Shown here one piece after another: positions 53,750 to 63,982 of a DNA stretch of 64,000 nucleotides (within the stretch, counting starts at the first letter, position 1; each line of letters starts with the position of its first letter). The position numbers were made by a program, and so were the translations under genes. The notes beneath the pieces were generated by a model that saw only the letters and a list, made by a program, of their open reading frames with translations, searched no databases and was not told where the DNA came from. Source of the DNA: Paenibacillus sp. JJ-100 (lineage in GTDB: Bacteria; Bacillota; Bacilli; Paenibacillales; Paenibacillaceae); NCBI RefSeq assembly GCF_948329825.1, contig NZ_CAOJCM010000003.1:601226-665225 (forward strand). The letters are read 5' to 3'.

Positions 53750-54937
53750 ATGAACATATGGCATATCTGTATCTTTGAATTAAGACGTATTTTGAAAATT
53801 CGTTCTGTGGTCATAAATCTGTTTGTTTTGCCCTTATTATTGATCTTTATCTTGGGGACAGCACTATCGAGCGCCATGGGAACAGGGAAAGAAAGCATAC
53901 CTGATGTAGTCCATGTAGGGATTGTACAATCGGCTGAAGCGACCTCGTCTCCTGTTGGTGAAGCACTGAACGTATTCGTGGCTGCACCGGAAGTGGCAAA
54001 AATGCTGAAAGTTCAGCAGATCAGTTCCCAGGAAGAGGCAGTGAATGCGTTAAAACAAGGAGAAATTAACTTTGCAGTTATTCTTACCTCAGATACGGTG
54101 AAGCAGTGGATGGCAGGAGAAGAGGCCAAGCTGCAATGGATCCTTGGGAAGGACAGTACACTGAATGTGGTGGGGCAAACCTTGTTCACTCGCTTCACGG
54201 ATGAGTTAAATCGACAAGCTGCCATGGTAAAAGTCCTTGGATCCGAAGCCATGGGGACTGCCGCTGCTCAAGTTGATACTAAATCGGCAGGACAGTCTAA
54301 TGTCACGGTCACTAGCCCTGGGCAATCCGATCAATCCTATAGTGCCTCACAATATTACGCGGCAGCGATGCTGGCTATGTTTATGCTGTACTCAGGCATG
54401 ACAACGATTAACAGCCTGTTTACTGAGAAAGATAAACGAACGCTGGCTCGTCTTCAGGCTGCTCCTGTAGGCAACGGAGTTATCTTTGCTGGTAAAATCG
54501 CAGGTAACAGCCTGCTTGCTTTTATGCAGGCAATCATTATTGTTCTCATGACACATGTATTATTTGGTGTGGACTGGGGTGGTCATCCATGGTTAATCGT
54601 ATTGGTCTGTGTACTTATTACGCTGGCATCCATGACTTTAGGTGTTATTGTGGCATTCATTAGTAAAAGTGCTGCTTCAGCTACTGCCCTGATGCAGAGC
54701 ATCATCATTGTGATGACATTTATTAGCGGCGGATTTACGCCGATTGCTGTAGATTTTGTACAACGTATTAGCGAATTCACAGTAAATCATTGGGCTCTTC
54801 AAAGTTTCCTTAGCATGATGTTGGGTTCTTCCTTAGATGAAATAACACACAATATGTGGATGCTGGGAGCTGTGTGTGCAGTGCTTGCTGCCGCTGCGGC
54901 AGTGATATACAGAAAGGTTGGATACCGCTATGAATAG
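53750..54937 (+). CDS. ABC-2 type permease (LnrM-like)
   Basis: A 395-residue ABC-2 membrane protein. One N-terminal helix (SVVINLFVLPLLLIFILGTA) is followed by a ~170-residue outer domain and five C-terminal helices (MLAMFMLYSGMTTINSLFTE, IIVLMTHVLFGVDW, VLITLASMTLGVIVAFISKS). The loop TEKDKRTLARLQAAPVG is the coupling segment. SD AGGAGGGA. Works as half of a heterodimeric pore with the next gene. Confidence 0.88.
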   Translation: MNIWHICIFELRRILKIRSVVINLFVLPLLLIFILGTALSSAMGTGKESIPDVVHVGIVQSAEATSSPVGEALNVFVAAPEVAKMLKVQQISSQEEAVNALKQGEINFAVILTSDTVKQWMAGEEAKLQWILGKDSTLNVVGQTLFTRFTDELNRQAAMVKVLGSEAMGTAAAQVDTKSAGQSNVTVTSPGQSDQSYSASQYYAAAMLAMFMLYSGMTTINSLFTEKDKRTLARLQAAPVGNGVIFAGKIAGNSLLAFMQAIIIVLMTHVLFGVDWGGHPWLIVLVCVLITLASMTLGVIVAFISKSAASATALMQSIIIVMTFISGGFTPIAVDFVQRISEFTVNHWALQSFLSMMLGSSLDEITHNMWMLGAVCAVLAAAAAVIYRKVGYRYE

Positions 54938-56063
54938 TCTGCATATTGCTTGGCTGATGATTAGGAGAACGCTTGGGAGTAAACGCGGATTTATTACGTA
55001 TCTGCTGCTTCCGTGTCTTGTTGTAACGGGAGCGGTTGCCCTTTTTGGAAGTGAGCAGGCAAGCCGTGCTGTGATACCTTATGTGAATATGGATCAGGGC
55101 ACTGCGGGGTCATGGATGGTGCAAGAACTTGGCCGAATGAAAGAATACAGCTTCAAACCTGTGAACAGTGAGGCAGAGGTCAAGTCAGATGTAGTCAAGC
55201 AAAAAGGAAACATGGGGATCGTTATTCCCGCGGATTATACGCAATCACTGTTACAAGGGAAGCAGACCCATATTCAGCTGATTGAAATGCGTGTTAGTGA
55301 AAGTTCATATATCTTGCGGGCAGCCGTTGAAGGAATAGATGATGGACTGAAACAGTCTGCGTATGCAGCAACTACAGAAGAGAAGTTTGAACAGCTTCTG
55401 GAGGAGGTTGGCAGACATACCCTATCAGGGGAAGCGCTGAACCTACAACTGTATCCTAAACCAGGGCTAAATAACGTTACAGGGTTTACCATCATGTTTA
55501 TGATGGGCCTGTTGACCAGTGCTGTGGCCGTGATTATGGAAGATCGTAAGCAGCGTACGATGGCTCGAATGTATACAGCTCCTGTTAAGTCGTATGAGAT
55601 TGCACTCGGTAATTTTCTGGGCAGTCTGGCGATCGGGATCATTCAGATTGTACTAGTGCTCGGCATTAGCAGATGGGTGCTGCATTATGATGCCGGAATT
55701 CCGTTCGGTACTCATTTTCTGATTCTTGGCGCATTCATGCTCGTTTCCATGGGGCTGGCGAGTACGGTTAGCGGTCTAATTCGAGAAACGAAAAATGCCA
55801 GTATGTTGAACTCCCTCATTATTGTACCGACTTGTATGATTGGAGGCTGCTTCTGGCCACTATCGATCATGCCGGAGTATATGCAGAAGCTGGCCAACTT
55901 CGTACCGCAGAAATGGACGATTCAGGCCGTTGAGACGATCTCTGCTGGAGGCACGTTGGCAGATATTACTCTGCCGCTACTGATTCTGACTACTATGGCT
56001 GTTATTCTACTAGCTGTCGGCTCTGCGATCCTTCGTCCAGATCAGCCAGGAATGGATGCGTAG
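54930..56063 (+). CDS. ABC-2 type permease (LnrN-like)
   Basis: A 377-residue second permease with the same topology: an N-terminal helix (GFITYLLLPCLVVTGAVALF), a ~150-residue outer domain, and five helices after residue 190 (FTIMFMMGLLTSAVAVIMED, FLILGAFMLVSMGLASTVSG). The coupling loop reads EDRKQRTMARMYTAPVKSYE. ATG 54930 with AAAGGTTGG upstream is preferred to a TTG four codons earlier. It overlaps the first permease gene by 8 bases. Confidence 0.88.
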   Translation: MNSLHIAWLMIRRTLGSKRGFITYLLLPCLVVTGAVALFGSEQASRAVIPYVNMDQGTAGSWMVQELGRMKEYSFKPVNSEAEVKSDVVKQKGNMGIVIPADYTQSLLQGKQTHIQLIEMRVSESSYILRAAVEGIDDGLKQSAYAATTEEKFEQLLEEVGRHTLSGEALNLQLYPKPGLNNVTGFTIMFMMGLLTSAVAVIMEDRKQRTMARMYTAPVKSYEIALGNFLGSLAIGIIQIVLVLGISRWVLHYDAGIPFGTHFLILGAFMLVSMGLASTVSGLIRETKNASMLNSLIIVPTCMIGGCFWPLSIMPEYMQKLANFVPQKWTIQAVETISAGGTLADITLPLLILTTMAVILLAVGSAILRPDQPGMDA

Positions 56064-56126
56064 TATCTGGGAACATAATTTGAATGAAGATAAAGGTTAC
56101 TTAGCATGGAATAAATAGAACAGAAT

Positions 56127-56172
56127 AAACACGCCTGCCGAATAAATGCGGCAGGCGTGTTTGTTGTTTTAT
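56127..56172 (+). terminator. Bidirectional terminator between the ABC operon and the stator genes
   Basis: aaacacgcctgccg (56127-56140) pairs perfectly with cggcaggcgtgttt (56149-56162), 8-base loop, T-rich tail. It serves both convergent units. Confidence 0.9.
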
Positions 56173-56229
56173 TCTTTTGCAGAAGTATAATCAGAAGCTT
56201 GCTAACAAATTACGTTGTTTTACGCTCGA

Positions 56230-57069
56230 CTAGGGTTGCAACTGACGAAGCACCGTAATCTCAACCCGGCGATTTTTCTGTCTTCCTGCTGGAGTTTGAT
56301 TGTCCCCGGTTGGACGGGTATCTGCGTAACCTGCATATTGGAAGTGATCTGGATCGAGTTTCTCCTGATCTAGGAAAAAGCGTAATACAGACAATGCTCG
56401 TTCGCCAGATAACTCCCAGTTATCCTTGTACATGGAATTAGCTCCGATTGGCACATTATCCGTATGTCCTTCGATACTGACCACCATTTGAAGATTACGA
56501 AACAAACTTGCCAGTTTGTTCATTGTCGGGGAAGCTTCCTTTTTCAAAGCAGCTTGTCCTTGGTCGAACAGGAATCGGTCACTTAGTGTAATGGAGATGC
56601 CTTGAGGCTTGTCCGCAACAAAAATCTGATCTTCCAGTTTATTCTCCTCAATATATTGGGTAATCACATTGAACAGATTTTGCAGCTCCTGCTCCTGCGT
56701 CCTGAACTGATGTTCACGTTCTGTAAGCGGACGATTGCTTTCATCCGCGGGATCTGTTGCTGGTGTGGATTCAGGGTCTTGCATATCTCCTGATCCCGTC
56801 TGACCATCGGAGGGAGGTGTCTTGGTAATCACTTGACCAGGTTTATTATTAAGTCCATCTCCAAGCTCCAGAATAGAGCTGGATTCATTGAATGTGTTCT
56901 GAAGGGATTGGGTAACGATGTCATATTTACCCGAATCCAGATTGCTCATGGCGTACATGATGACAAAAAATATCAACAGCAGGGTAATGAGATCGGCATA
57001 GGTAATCATCCAGCGATCCCGATGGTCCGCAGTTTCGCGTTTGGCACGCCGTTTACTGCGCCGACTCAT
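56230..57069 (-). CDS. Flagellar stator protein MotB/MotS
   Basis: A 279-residue stator B subunit. The single membrane helix holds the ion-binding Asp in ITYADLITLLLIFFVIMYAM (Asp near 26). A plug and linker of about 110 residues rich in Pro, Asp, Thr and Gln follow. The OmpA-like peptidoglycan-binding domain covers about 165-279 (SIEGHTDNVPIGANSMYKDN, WELSGERALSVLRFFLD). It overlaps the A subunit gene by 17 bases; SD AAGGAGGGA. H+ or Na+ specificity is not decidable by eye, but the partner looks MotP-like. Confidence 0.92.
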   Translation of the reverse strand: MSRRSKRRAKRETADHRDRWMITYADLITLLLIFFVIMYAMSNLDSGKYDIVTQSLQNTFNESSSILELGDGLNNKPGQVITKTPPSDGQTGSGDMQDPESTPATDPADESNRPLTEREHQFRTQEQELQNLFNVITQYIEENKLEDQIFVADKPQGISITLSDRFLFDQGQAALKKEASPTMNKLASLFRNLQMVVSIEGHTDNVPIGANSMYKDNWELSGERALSVLRFFLDQEKLDPDHFQYAGYADTRPTGDNQTPAGRQKNRRVEITVLRQLQP

Positions 57070-57853
57070 CCAATCCCTCCTTTGCCAGTGGCGAATATAC
57101 CGCCTGACGATGCGAAAGTGTAAAAGATTCTAGCCGTTTACGGACGAGCTGCGGATTTTCGCCGTTTTGAATGGCAAGAATGCCTTCGAGTATCATCTCC
57201 ATGGCTTGAACTTCGTCAGCACCTCTGGATTTAATCTTGGACGCAATGGGCAAAAAGATCAGATTGGCACTGGCAACTCCATACAGAGTGGCAGTAAAGG
57301 CAACAGCAATAGCCGGTCCAAGTCCAGTGGGATCGGTTAAGCTGCCCAGCACTTGAATAAGTCCCATTACGGTTCCGATGATCCCCATGGTTGGGGCATA
57401 ACCGCCGGCAGATTCGAATATTTTGGCATAACCCTCATGTTTCTGTTCCACAGAATCAATCTCCATCTCCAGAATCTGCCGAATGACATCAGGGTCTGTA
57501 CCATCAACAATCATTTGAATGCCATCTTGTAAAAATGGATGAGGATAATCCACTACTCTGCGTTCCAGAGCTAGCACACCGGATCTGCGAGCAATAGACG
57601 ACATCTCAATCAGATCCTCAACCGACTGCTTAGAATCATGATGATGACGTCCAAATGCCATTCGTAGAGCAGCAGGAATCGTGCGTAGACGATGACCAGG
57701 GAAGCTGGCAACAACAGCAGCTATTGTACCGCCAAATACGATTAGAGCAGCCGTTTTTTGTAGTAGGCCAGACAATTGACCGCCTTCCCATAAAAAACCA
57801 CTGATAATGGCAGCAATTCCGGCTATTATACCGATGAGTGTTGCAATATCCAT
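57053..57853 (-). CDS. Flagellar stator protein MotA/MotP
   Basis: A 266-residue stator A subunit with four membrane helices: near 1-20, 30-50, 150-175 and 185-205. The segments GGYAPTMGIIGTVMGLIQVL and AFTATLYGVASANLIFLPIA are closer, from memory, to MotP/PomA than to B. subtilis MotA, which suggests a sodium-type stator. The cytoplasmic loop contains the charged patch (RRSGVLALERRVVDYPHPFL) that contacts FliG. The pair is ~50 kb from the main flagellar genes of the window. Confidence 0.9.
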   Translation of the reverse strand: MDIATLIGIIAGIAAIISGFLWEGGQLSGLLQKTAALIVFGGTIAAVVASFPGHRLRTIPAALRMAFGRHHHDSKQSVEDLIEMSSIARRSGVLALERRVVDYPHPFLQDGIQMIVDGTDPDVIRQILEMEIDSVEQKHEGYAKIFESAGGYAPTMGIIGTVMGLIQVLGSLTDPTGLGPAIAVAFTATLYGVASANLIFLPIASKIKSRGADEVQAMEMILEGILAIQNGENPQLVRKRLESFTLSHRQAVYSPLAKEGLDESAQ

Positions 57854-57884
57854 AAATTAACCCACTCCTATCTTCATTTCACGT

Positions 57885-57932
57885 TTGCAACACTAAAACG
57901 AACAAGGTATAATTGAACGGGAACAAATATTC
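57885..57932 (+). promoter_or_regulatory. uvrB promoter with LexA-like box
   Basis: TTGCAA (57885-57890), 17-base spacer, TATAAT (57908-57913). GAACAAATATTC (57921-57932) follows at the expected start site and differs by one base from the Bacillus LexA/DinR box GAAC-N4-GTTC. Confidence 0.7.
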
Positions 57933-58022
57933 CTATTACTATAAGTTTTCCCAACAGGAAATTCGGGGAACTTCGACAATATATAGTGACTATTATTTTA
58001 GACGATAGGGTGAGATACGGCA

Positions 58023-60014
58023 ATGAGCGATATTATAATGAGCGACAAAACGTTCGAAATCGAGTCAGAGTTTTCTCCCCAGGGTGATCAGCCTGCAGCC
58101 ATAGCAGAATTGGTAAAGGGTGTTCAGGAAGGGAAGAGATACCAGACGCTTCTGGGTGCAACAGGTACGGGGAAGACGTTCACCATTGCACAGACCATAG
58201 CCAAGCTGCAGCGGCCGACGTTGATTATTGCGCACAATAAGACACTGGCAGCCCAGCTGGCGAGTGAATTCAAAGAGTTCTTTCCGAATAACATGGTAGA
58301 GTATTTTGTCAGCTATTACGACTACTATCAACCGGAAGCCTATATTCCTTCATCTGATACGTATATCGAGAAGGATTCGAGTATTAATGAAGAGATTGAT
58401 AAATTGAGACACGCAGCGACCAGTTCGTTGTTTGAACGTCGCGATGTCATTATTGTAGCCAGTGTTTCTTGCATATACGGTTTGGGTTCGCCGCATGACT
58501 ATTCCAGCATGCTTTTGTCACTGCGGGTGGGTATGGAAAAGCCACGCAATCAGATTTTGTCTCGTCTTGTAGAGATACAGTATCAGCGGAATGATATTAA
58601 CTTTGTTCGTGGTACGTTTCGTGTCCGCGGCGATGTGATCGAGATTTTCCCAGCCTCCAAGGGGGAACATGCGATTCGGGTTGAATTGTTCGGGGACGAG
58701 ATCGAGAAAATTACCGAAATTGACGTTTTGACCGGAGAACTGATTGGTGAACGCGAGCATATTGCTATTTTCCCGGCATCTCACTTCGTAACACAAGAAG
58801 AGACGATGCGTGTGGCACTAGTGAATATTGAGCGTGAATTGGAAGAACGTCTTGAAGTATTGCGTGAACAAGGCAAACTGCTGGAAGCACAGCGGCTGGA
58901 GCAACGTACACGTTATGATATTGAAATGATGAAGGAAGTTGGATTTTGTTCGGGGATTGAGAACTATTCCGGACCGCTGACCTTCCGTGAACGCGGGGAT
59001 ACACCGTATACGCTACTTGATTATTTTCCTGATGATATGTTGATCGTGGTGGATGAGTCCCATGTGACACTGCCGCAGATTCGTGCGATGTATAACGGTG
59101 ACCAAGCGAGGAAGACTGTGTTGGTGGATCACGGTTTCCGTCTTCCTTCTGCGCTGGATAATCGACCGCTCAAGTTCGAAGAGTTCGAAGAAAAGATGAA
59201 CCAGATTATCTATGTATCGGCAACGCCGGGACCTTACGAGATTGAGCATACCGATACGATGGTGCAGCAGATTATTCGTCCGACGGGTTTGCTTGATCCT
59301 GTCATTGAACTCCGTCCAACGAAAGGACAGATTGATGATCTGATTGCAGAGATTAACGATAGAATTGCCAAAGACGAGCGGGTATTGATCACGACGTTAA
59401 CGAAGAAAATGTCGGAAGACCTGACGGATTATCTGAAGGAGATTGGTATTAAGGTAAGATATCTGCACTCCGAGATCAAAACGCTCGAACGGATGGCGAT
59501 CTTGCGTGATCTGAGGCTGGGTACCTTCCATGTATTGATTGGGATCAACTTGCTAAGAGAAGGTCTTGATCTGCCTGAGGTTTCATTGGTAGCTATTCTC
59601 GATGCTGATAAGGAAGGGTTCCTTCGTTCCGAGCGTTCGCTTATTCAGACGATAGGGCGTGCTGCGAGAAACAGCGATGGTAAAGTTATTTTGTATGGAG
59701 ACAAAGTGACAGAATCTATGGATAAGGCGATGAAAGAGACGGAACGACGTCGCAGCATCCAGATGGCTTATAACGAGAAGCATGGAATAACACCTCAGAC
59801 GATTCGCAAAAAAGTACGTGATGTGATTGAGGCAACGAAGGTTGCTGAATCCAAAAATGAGTATCTGACTGGCGCTGCCGAGAAGATGTCGAAGAAAGAG
59901 CGTCAGTCGCTCATTCAGCGTCTGGAGGCAGAGATGAAGGATGCAGCCAAAAACTTGCAGTTTGAACGTGCCGCTGAGCTTCGTGATGCACTGCTGGAGC
60001 TGCGAGCAGAATAG
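58023..60014 (+). CDS. uvrB: Excinuclease ABC subunit B, UvrB
   Basis: A 663-residue UvrB, the damage-verifying helicase-like subunit of nucleotide excision repair. Walker [21 protein letters not shown] near 40-60; the beta-hairpin [20 protein letters not shown] near 95-115; helicase motif [22 protein letters not shown] near 540. The C-terminal UVR domain ([20 protein letters not shown]) that contacts UvrC is present. Length is typical (about 660). Confidence 0.98.
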   Translation: MSDIIMSDKTFEIESEFSPQGDQPAAIAELVKGVQEGKRYQTLLGATGTGKTFTIAQTIAKLQRPTLIIAHNKTLAAQLASEFKEFFPNNMVEYFVSYYDYYQPEAYIPSSDTYIEKDSSINEEIDKLRHAATSSLFERRDVIIVASVSCIYGLGSPHDYSSMLLSLRVGMEKPRNQILSRLVEIQYQRNDINFVRGTFRVRGDVIEIFPASKGEHAIRVELFGDEIEKITEIDVLTGELIGEREHIAIFPASHFVTQEETMRVALVNIERELEERLEVLREQGKLLEAQRLEQRTRYDIEMMKEVGFCSGIENYSGPLTFRERGDTPYTLLDYFPDDMLIVVDESHVTLPQIRAMYNGDQARKTVLVDHGFRLPSALDNRPLKFEEFEEKMNQIIYVSATPGPYEIEHTDTMVQQIIRPTGLLDPVIELRPTKGQIDDLIAEINDRIAKDERVLITTLTKKMSEDLTDYLKEIGIKVRYLHSEIKTLERMAILRDLRLGTFHVLIGINLLREGLDLPEVSLVAILDADKEGFLRSERSLIQTIGRAARNSDGKVILYGDKVTESMDKAMKETERRRSIQMAYNEKHGITPQTIRKKVRDVIEATKVAESKNEYLTGAAEKMSKKERQSLIQRLEAEMKDAAKNLQFERAAELRDALLELRAE

Positions 60015-60060
60015 ATGTAGATCGATATAGGAAGCTTCCTTGATTGAACATTTTGTGATA

Positions 60061-60090
60061 AGAGAACGGCCAGTTGGCCGTTCTCTTATT
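60061..60090 (+). terminator. Hairpin after uvrB
   Basis: agagaacggcca / tggccgttctct (60061-60086), perfect 12-base arms, followed by only TATT. It may partly terminate between uvrB and uvrA. Confidence 0.65.
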
Positions 60091-60227
60091 GGGTGAAAAT
60101 GAGTAAAAAAATGCCTCGGTTAACCCGATAATAAGACATGTTGAAATGACAAATTAAGGTCTATACTGATAGAAACGATAAATTTGGTTAAAAGGTTTAT
60201 AGATAAGCAATGAGAGGATGAATACTA

Positions 60228-63086
60228 TTGGCGAGCGAGAACATTGTCATCAAAGGTGCGCGAGCGCATAACCTGAAAAACATTGATATCACCATCCCAC
60301 GTGACCGCTTTGTCGTATTGACCGGTTTGAGCGGATCAGGCAAGTCCTCGCTGGCTTTTGATACGATCTATGCCGAAGGACAGCGACGTTATGTGGAATC
60401 ATTGTCAGCCTATGCACGTCAGTTTTTGGGCCAGATGGAAAAACCGGATGTGGATTCCATTGAGGGCTTGTCACCTGCGATCTCGATCGATCAGAAAACA
60501 ACAAGCCGTAACCCACGTTCCACGGTAGGAACAGTTACTGAAATCTACGACTATCTGCGTCTCCTGTTTGCGCGCATTGGTCATCCACATTGTCCGGATC
60601 ACGGGATCGAGATTACATCCCAAACGGTGGAGCAAATGGTGGACCGTATCATGCAGTACCCTGAACGTACCCGATTGCAGATTCTGGCTCCAATTGTTGC
60701 CGGACGCAAAGGGGAGCACAAGAGCGTATTTGCCGATGTGTCGAAGCAAGGTTTTGTCCGTGTACGGGTCAATGGTGAACTTCGTGACTTGTCCGAGGAT
60801 ATCCAGCTGGAGAAAAACAAAAAACATACCATTGATGTTGTCGTTGACCGGATCGTTGTGAAGGATGATGTCCAGGCACGTCTGGCAGATTCTATAGAAA
60901 CGGCACTTAACCTTTCTGGTGGACAACTGCTCGTGGATATTATCGGTGAAGAAGAACTGCGCTTCAGTTCGAACTTTGCATGCCCAGTCTGCGGATTCAG
61001 CATTGATGAGCTGGCACCTCGGATGTTCTCGTTTAACAGCCCTTTTGGTGCTTGTCCGGATTGTGACGGTTTGGGTGTCAAAATGATTGTAGACCCGGAT
61101 CTACTTGTGCCAGATCGCAGTAAATCTATTGAAGAAGGTGCGTTTGATGCCTGGACAGGAGGAACGTCAACGTATTATCCGCAGTTTCTTCGGTCGGTAT
61201 GCGAACATTTTAACATCCCACAGGATGTCCCAGTAGAAGATCTGCCTGCCGATCAGATGAACAAGTTATTGCACGGGACAGGATCTGAAAAAATTCGTTT
61301 TCGTTATGAAAATGACTTTGGACAACGCAAAGAAGCGTTAGTTACGTTTGAAGGAATCGTTAATAATCTGGAGCGTCGTTATCGGGAAACGGCATCCGAA
61401 GGTATCCGGGAGTTCATTGAAGGATACATGAGTGCCAAGCCTTGTGGTACATGCAAAGGACAACGTCTGAAACGAGAAAGCCTTGCTGTAACCATTAATG
61501 ATCACAACATGGCTTATGTGACCAGTCTGTCGATCGGCGAAGCGGGACGTTTCTTTGAGTCACTACAGCTGACGGAGAAGGAGCAGACCATTGCCAAACT
61601 GATCCTGAAAGAAATTAATAGCCGCTTGGGTTTCCTTGTTAATGTCGGTTTGGACTACTTGACGTTAAGCCGTGCTGCCGGCACGCTTTCGGGTGGGGAA
61701 GCACAGCGGATCAGACTGGCGACTCAGATTGGTTCCAGCCTGATGGGCGTACTCTACATTCTGGACGAGCCAAGTATCGGTCTGCACCAGCGGGATAATG
61801 ATCGTTTGATCTCTACGCTGGCACATATGCGGGATATTGGAAACACTCTGATCGTTGTTGAACATGACGAAGATACAATGATGGCAGCAGATTATATTAT
61901 CGATATTGGCCCTGGCGCAGGTATTCACGGCGGTACAGTCATGTCACAAGGTACACCGGAAGAGATTATGAATGATGAGAAATCGCTAACGGGTCAGTAC
62001 CTCAGTGGCAAGAAGTTTATCCCTGTTCGTACAGAACGCCGAAGTGTAGGCGACCGCTGGCTGGAAGTGCGCGGAGCCAAAGAAAATAACTTGAAGAATC
62101 TGAATGTGAAGATTCCGGTAGGTGTATTTACTGCTGTAACGGGAGTATCAGGTTCGGGTAAATCTACACTGATTAACGAGATTCTCTACAAAACATTGGC
62201 GCGTGATCTGAACCGTGCACGAGTACGTCCAGGACAGCATAAGGAGATTCGTGGACTTGAGCATATCGATAAAGTTATCGATATTGACCAGTCACCGATC
62301 GGACGTACACCACGCTCGAATCCCGCTACGTATACAGGTGTTTTTGATGATATTCGTGATCTGTTCGCACAGACGAATGAAGCCAAAGTGCGTGGATACA
62401 AAAAAGGACGGTTCAGCTTTAATATTAAAGGTGGACGTTGTGAGGCTTGCCGGGGAGATGGCATTATCAAAATCGAAATGCACTTCCTGCCAGATGTCTA
62501 TGTGCCATGTGAAGTTTGCAAAGGAAAACGATATAACCGTGAAACGCTAGAAGTGAAATACAAAAACAAAAATATTGCGGATGTACTCGAAATGACAGTA
62601 GAGGATGCTACTCAATTTTTTGAGAATATTCCGAAAATTCATCGCAAAATGCAAACATTAATGGATGTAGGCCTCGGATACATTAATCTGGGTCAACCGG
62701 CAACAACGCTGTCCGGTGGTGAAGCACAGCGTGTGAAGCTTGCTTCCGAGCTGTACCGACGGAGTACGGGCAAAACGATCTATATTCTGGATGAACCAAC
62801 AACAGGTCTGCATGTTGATGATATTGACAGGTTGTTAACGGTGTTGCATCGTCTTGTAGACTCTGGTGAGTCTGTGCTTGTTATTGAGCACAATCTGGAC
62901 GTCATCAAAACAGCGGATTATATCGTTGACCTCGGTCCAGAAGGCGGAAGTGGGGGCGGTACAATCGTCGCTACAGGAACACCTGAAGATATTATCCAAG
63001 TGGAGGAATCATATACTGGGAAATATCTGAAACCTGTACTGGAGCGCGATACAGAGCGGAGCAGAGCTCTACAGCTCACAGAATAG
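60228..63086 (+). CDS. uvrA: Excinuclease ABC subunit A, UvrA
   Basis: A 952-residue UvrA dimer-forming ATPase. TTG start with GAGAGGA 10 bases upstream gives [20 protein letters not shown]. Two ATP sites: Walker [21 protein letters not shown] near 31 and [16 protein letters not shown] near 640; two LSGGEAQR signatures near 488 and 830. Zinc modules CPVC...CPDC near 253-284, CGTC near 409, and CEAC...CEVC near 740-765 are intact. Length matches the family (about 950). It forms the repair operon with uvrB. Confidence 0.98.
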   Translation: MASENIVIKGARAHNLKNIDITIPRDRFVVLTGLSGSGKSSLAFDTIYAEGQRRYVESLSAYARQFLGQMEKPDVDSIEGLSPAISIDQKTTSRNPRSTVGTVTEIYDYLRLLFARIGHPHCPDHGIEITSQTVEQMVDRIMQYPERTRLQILAPIVAGRKGEHKSVFADVSKQGFVRVRVNGELRDLSEDIQLEKNKKHTIDVVVDRIVVKDDVQARLADSIETALNLSGGQLLVDIIGEEELRFSSNFACPVCGFSIDELAPRMFSFNSPFGACPDCDGLGVKMIVDPDLLVPDRSKSIEEGAFDAWTGGTSTYYPQFLRSVCEHFNIPQDVPVEDLPADQMNKLLHGTGSEKIRFRYENDFGQRKEALVTFEGIVNNLERRYRETASEGIREFIEGYMSAKPCGTCKGQRLKRESLAVTINDHNMAYVTSLSIGEAGRFFESLQLTEKEQTIAKLILKEINSRLGFLVNVGLDYLTLSRAAGTLSGGEAQRIRLATQIGSSLMGVLYILDEPSIGLHQRDNDRLISTLAHMRDIGNTLIVVEHDEDTMMAADYIIDIGPGAGIHGGTVMSQGTPEEIMNDEKSLTGQYLSGKKFIPVRTERRSVGDRWLEVRGAKENNLKNLNVKIPVGVFTAVTGVSGSGKSTLINEILYKTLARDLNRARVRPGQHKEIRGLEHIDKVIDIDQSPIGRTPRSNPATYTGVFDDIRDLFAQTNEAKVRGYKKGRFSFNIKGGRCEACRGDGIIKIEMHFLPDVYVPCEVCKGKRYNRETLEVKYKNKNIADVLEMTVEDATQFFENIPKIHRKMQTLMDVGLGYINLGQPATTLSGGEAQRVKLASELYRRSTGKTIYILDEPTTGLHVDDIDRLLTVLHRLVDSGESVLVIEHNLDVIKTADYIVDLGPEGGSGGGTIVATGTPEDIIQVEESYTGKYLKPVLERDTERSRALQLTE

Positions 63087-63182
63087 GCAGACCTGTAGCG
63101 GGCTACTGCCTAACAGTCCTTTTCAATCCCTCGCTACGTACCTCTCTATCATAATAGAGATTAACATGATGCCAGATGAAGC

Positions 63183-63213
63183 ATGAAATATGAAATATGA
63201 AACATGAAACATG
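63183..63213 (+). repeat. Tandem heptamer repeat
   Basis: Four head-to-tail copies of a 7-base unit, two TGAAATA and two TGAAACA, close to a microsatellite. Confidence 0.7.
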
Positions 63214-63233
63214 TAGATATGCTGGGTGTATAT

Positions 63234-63302
63234 AAACCTTCTTCACTCGAGAAATAGGCTGTGAACGAAATTCACACTTGTTCTTTAGGAAGAAGGTTTT
63301 TT
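63234..63302 (+). terminator. Terminator-like long stem after uvrA
   Basis: aaaccttcttc (63234-63244) pairs with gaagaaggttt (63289-63299), with an inner tgtgaa/ttcaca hairpin (63260-63276) and six T residues at the end (63297-63302). Confidence 0.75.
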
Positions 63303-63314
63303 ATATACGGGTTC

Positions 63315-63443
63315 ATGGCAGGGATATCAACGTCAAGTCAAGTACGGATTGTTAGTGATGGTGACCGCGATCTGCTATCTGTGCTCCAGATACTCGCTGA
63401 ATATGGTTTTCCCATGAAAGTGTTTACATATCAGATGGGGTAA
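63315..63443 (+). CDS. Doubtful short open frame
   Basis: 42 codons from ATG 63315 (or 60 from GTG 63261, which lies inside the terminator stem). The part VRIVSDGDRDLLSVLQILAE looks protein-like, but no SD is seen before either start and no family is recognised. It may be a small gene, or a remnant of one. Confidence 0.25.
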   Translation: MAGISTSSQVRIVSDGDRDLLSVLQILAEYGFPMKVFTYQMG

Positions 63444-63588
63444 GCTTTAGTAAGCAAAACAGGAACACTGGATTTTTTTCATTTTTTGGATGATAGGGCT
63501 TGCATTACTAACAGGGTACAGATAACATAGAGGAAGAGTTTAGGGTATGCGTTAGTTGTTCAACTATGGTGAGGAGGTCTGTCTATCC

Positions 63589-63798
63589 ATGCTGCTTGCA
63601 GAGGCTGCCACGGCGAGTACATCCAATTTTAATGCATTTGATATTTTTGTCATCCTGTTCACAATCCTGATATTTATCGGACTGGTTCGACTTCTTCGGG
63701 CACCGAAGAAAAATCTGTTTGCTATTGGGTTTACCATTGTCAGTCTGCTTGTATTTTTGATGACAGACTACGCGATGATCACGGGCTGGTTTAGTTAA
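63589..63798 (+). CDS. Small membrane protein (DUF2759-like)
   Basis: A 69-residue protein with two hydrophobic helices (FDIFVILFTILIFIGLVRLL near 15-35 and the LFAIGFTIVSLLVFLMTDYA stretch near 42-61) joined by a basic loop (RAPKKN). ATG 63589 follows GAGGAGG by 13 bases; a TTG eleven codons upstream is less likely. It resembles small Bacillaceae DUF2759 proteins as I remember them. Function unknown. It is not CsbA, which follows uvrBA in B. subtilis. Confidence 0.65.
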   Translation: MLLAEAATASTSNFNAFDIFVILFTILIFIGLVRLLRAPKKNLFAIGFTIVSLLVFLMTDYAMITGWFS

Positions 63799-63886
63799 CA
63801 GAATCACACGCTAGTAGATGTAAATAGAAACACAACACATCGTAAGATACATCCATAGAGATACATCACGTATCAACATAATCAGG

Positions 63887-63909
63887 ACCACCCGTCCAAC
63901 GGGTGGTTT
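63887..63909 (+). terminator. Hairpin after the small membrane protein gene
   Basis: accacccgt (63887-63895) / acgggtggt (63899-63907), loop cca, followed by TTG. The T-tail is short, so termination strength is uncertain. Confidence 0.65.
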
Positions 63910-63956
63910 GCTCTTGGGGTATAACCCCCTGTTGCCAAACTGCGCCTAAAGACGCT

Positions 63957-63982
63957 AGCCTGACAGCAGGGCTGTTCAGGCT
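63957..63982. repeat. Imperfect hairpin near the window end
   Basis: agcctga-cagc pairs with gctgttcaggct with one bulged base and loop agg. It may belong to a feature beyond the window edge. Confidence 0.35.

Larger units (their letters stand above)
63087..63588 (+). other. Intergenic region after uvrA
   Basis: These ~500 bases hold a heptamer repeat (63183-63213), a long terminator-like stem (63234-63302) and a doubtful short reading frame ending at 63443. The stretch 63444-63560 shows nothing recognisable. Confidence 0.6.

Noticed and set aside
63889..63982. tRNA or small RNA gene at the window end
   Set aside because: The hairpins are present but no cloverleaf, TTC-type T-loop or CCA end can be arranged.
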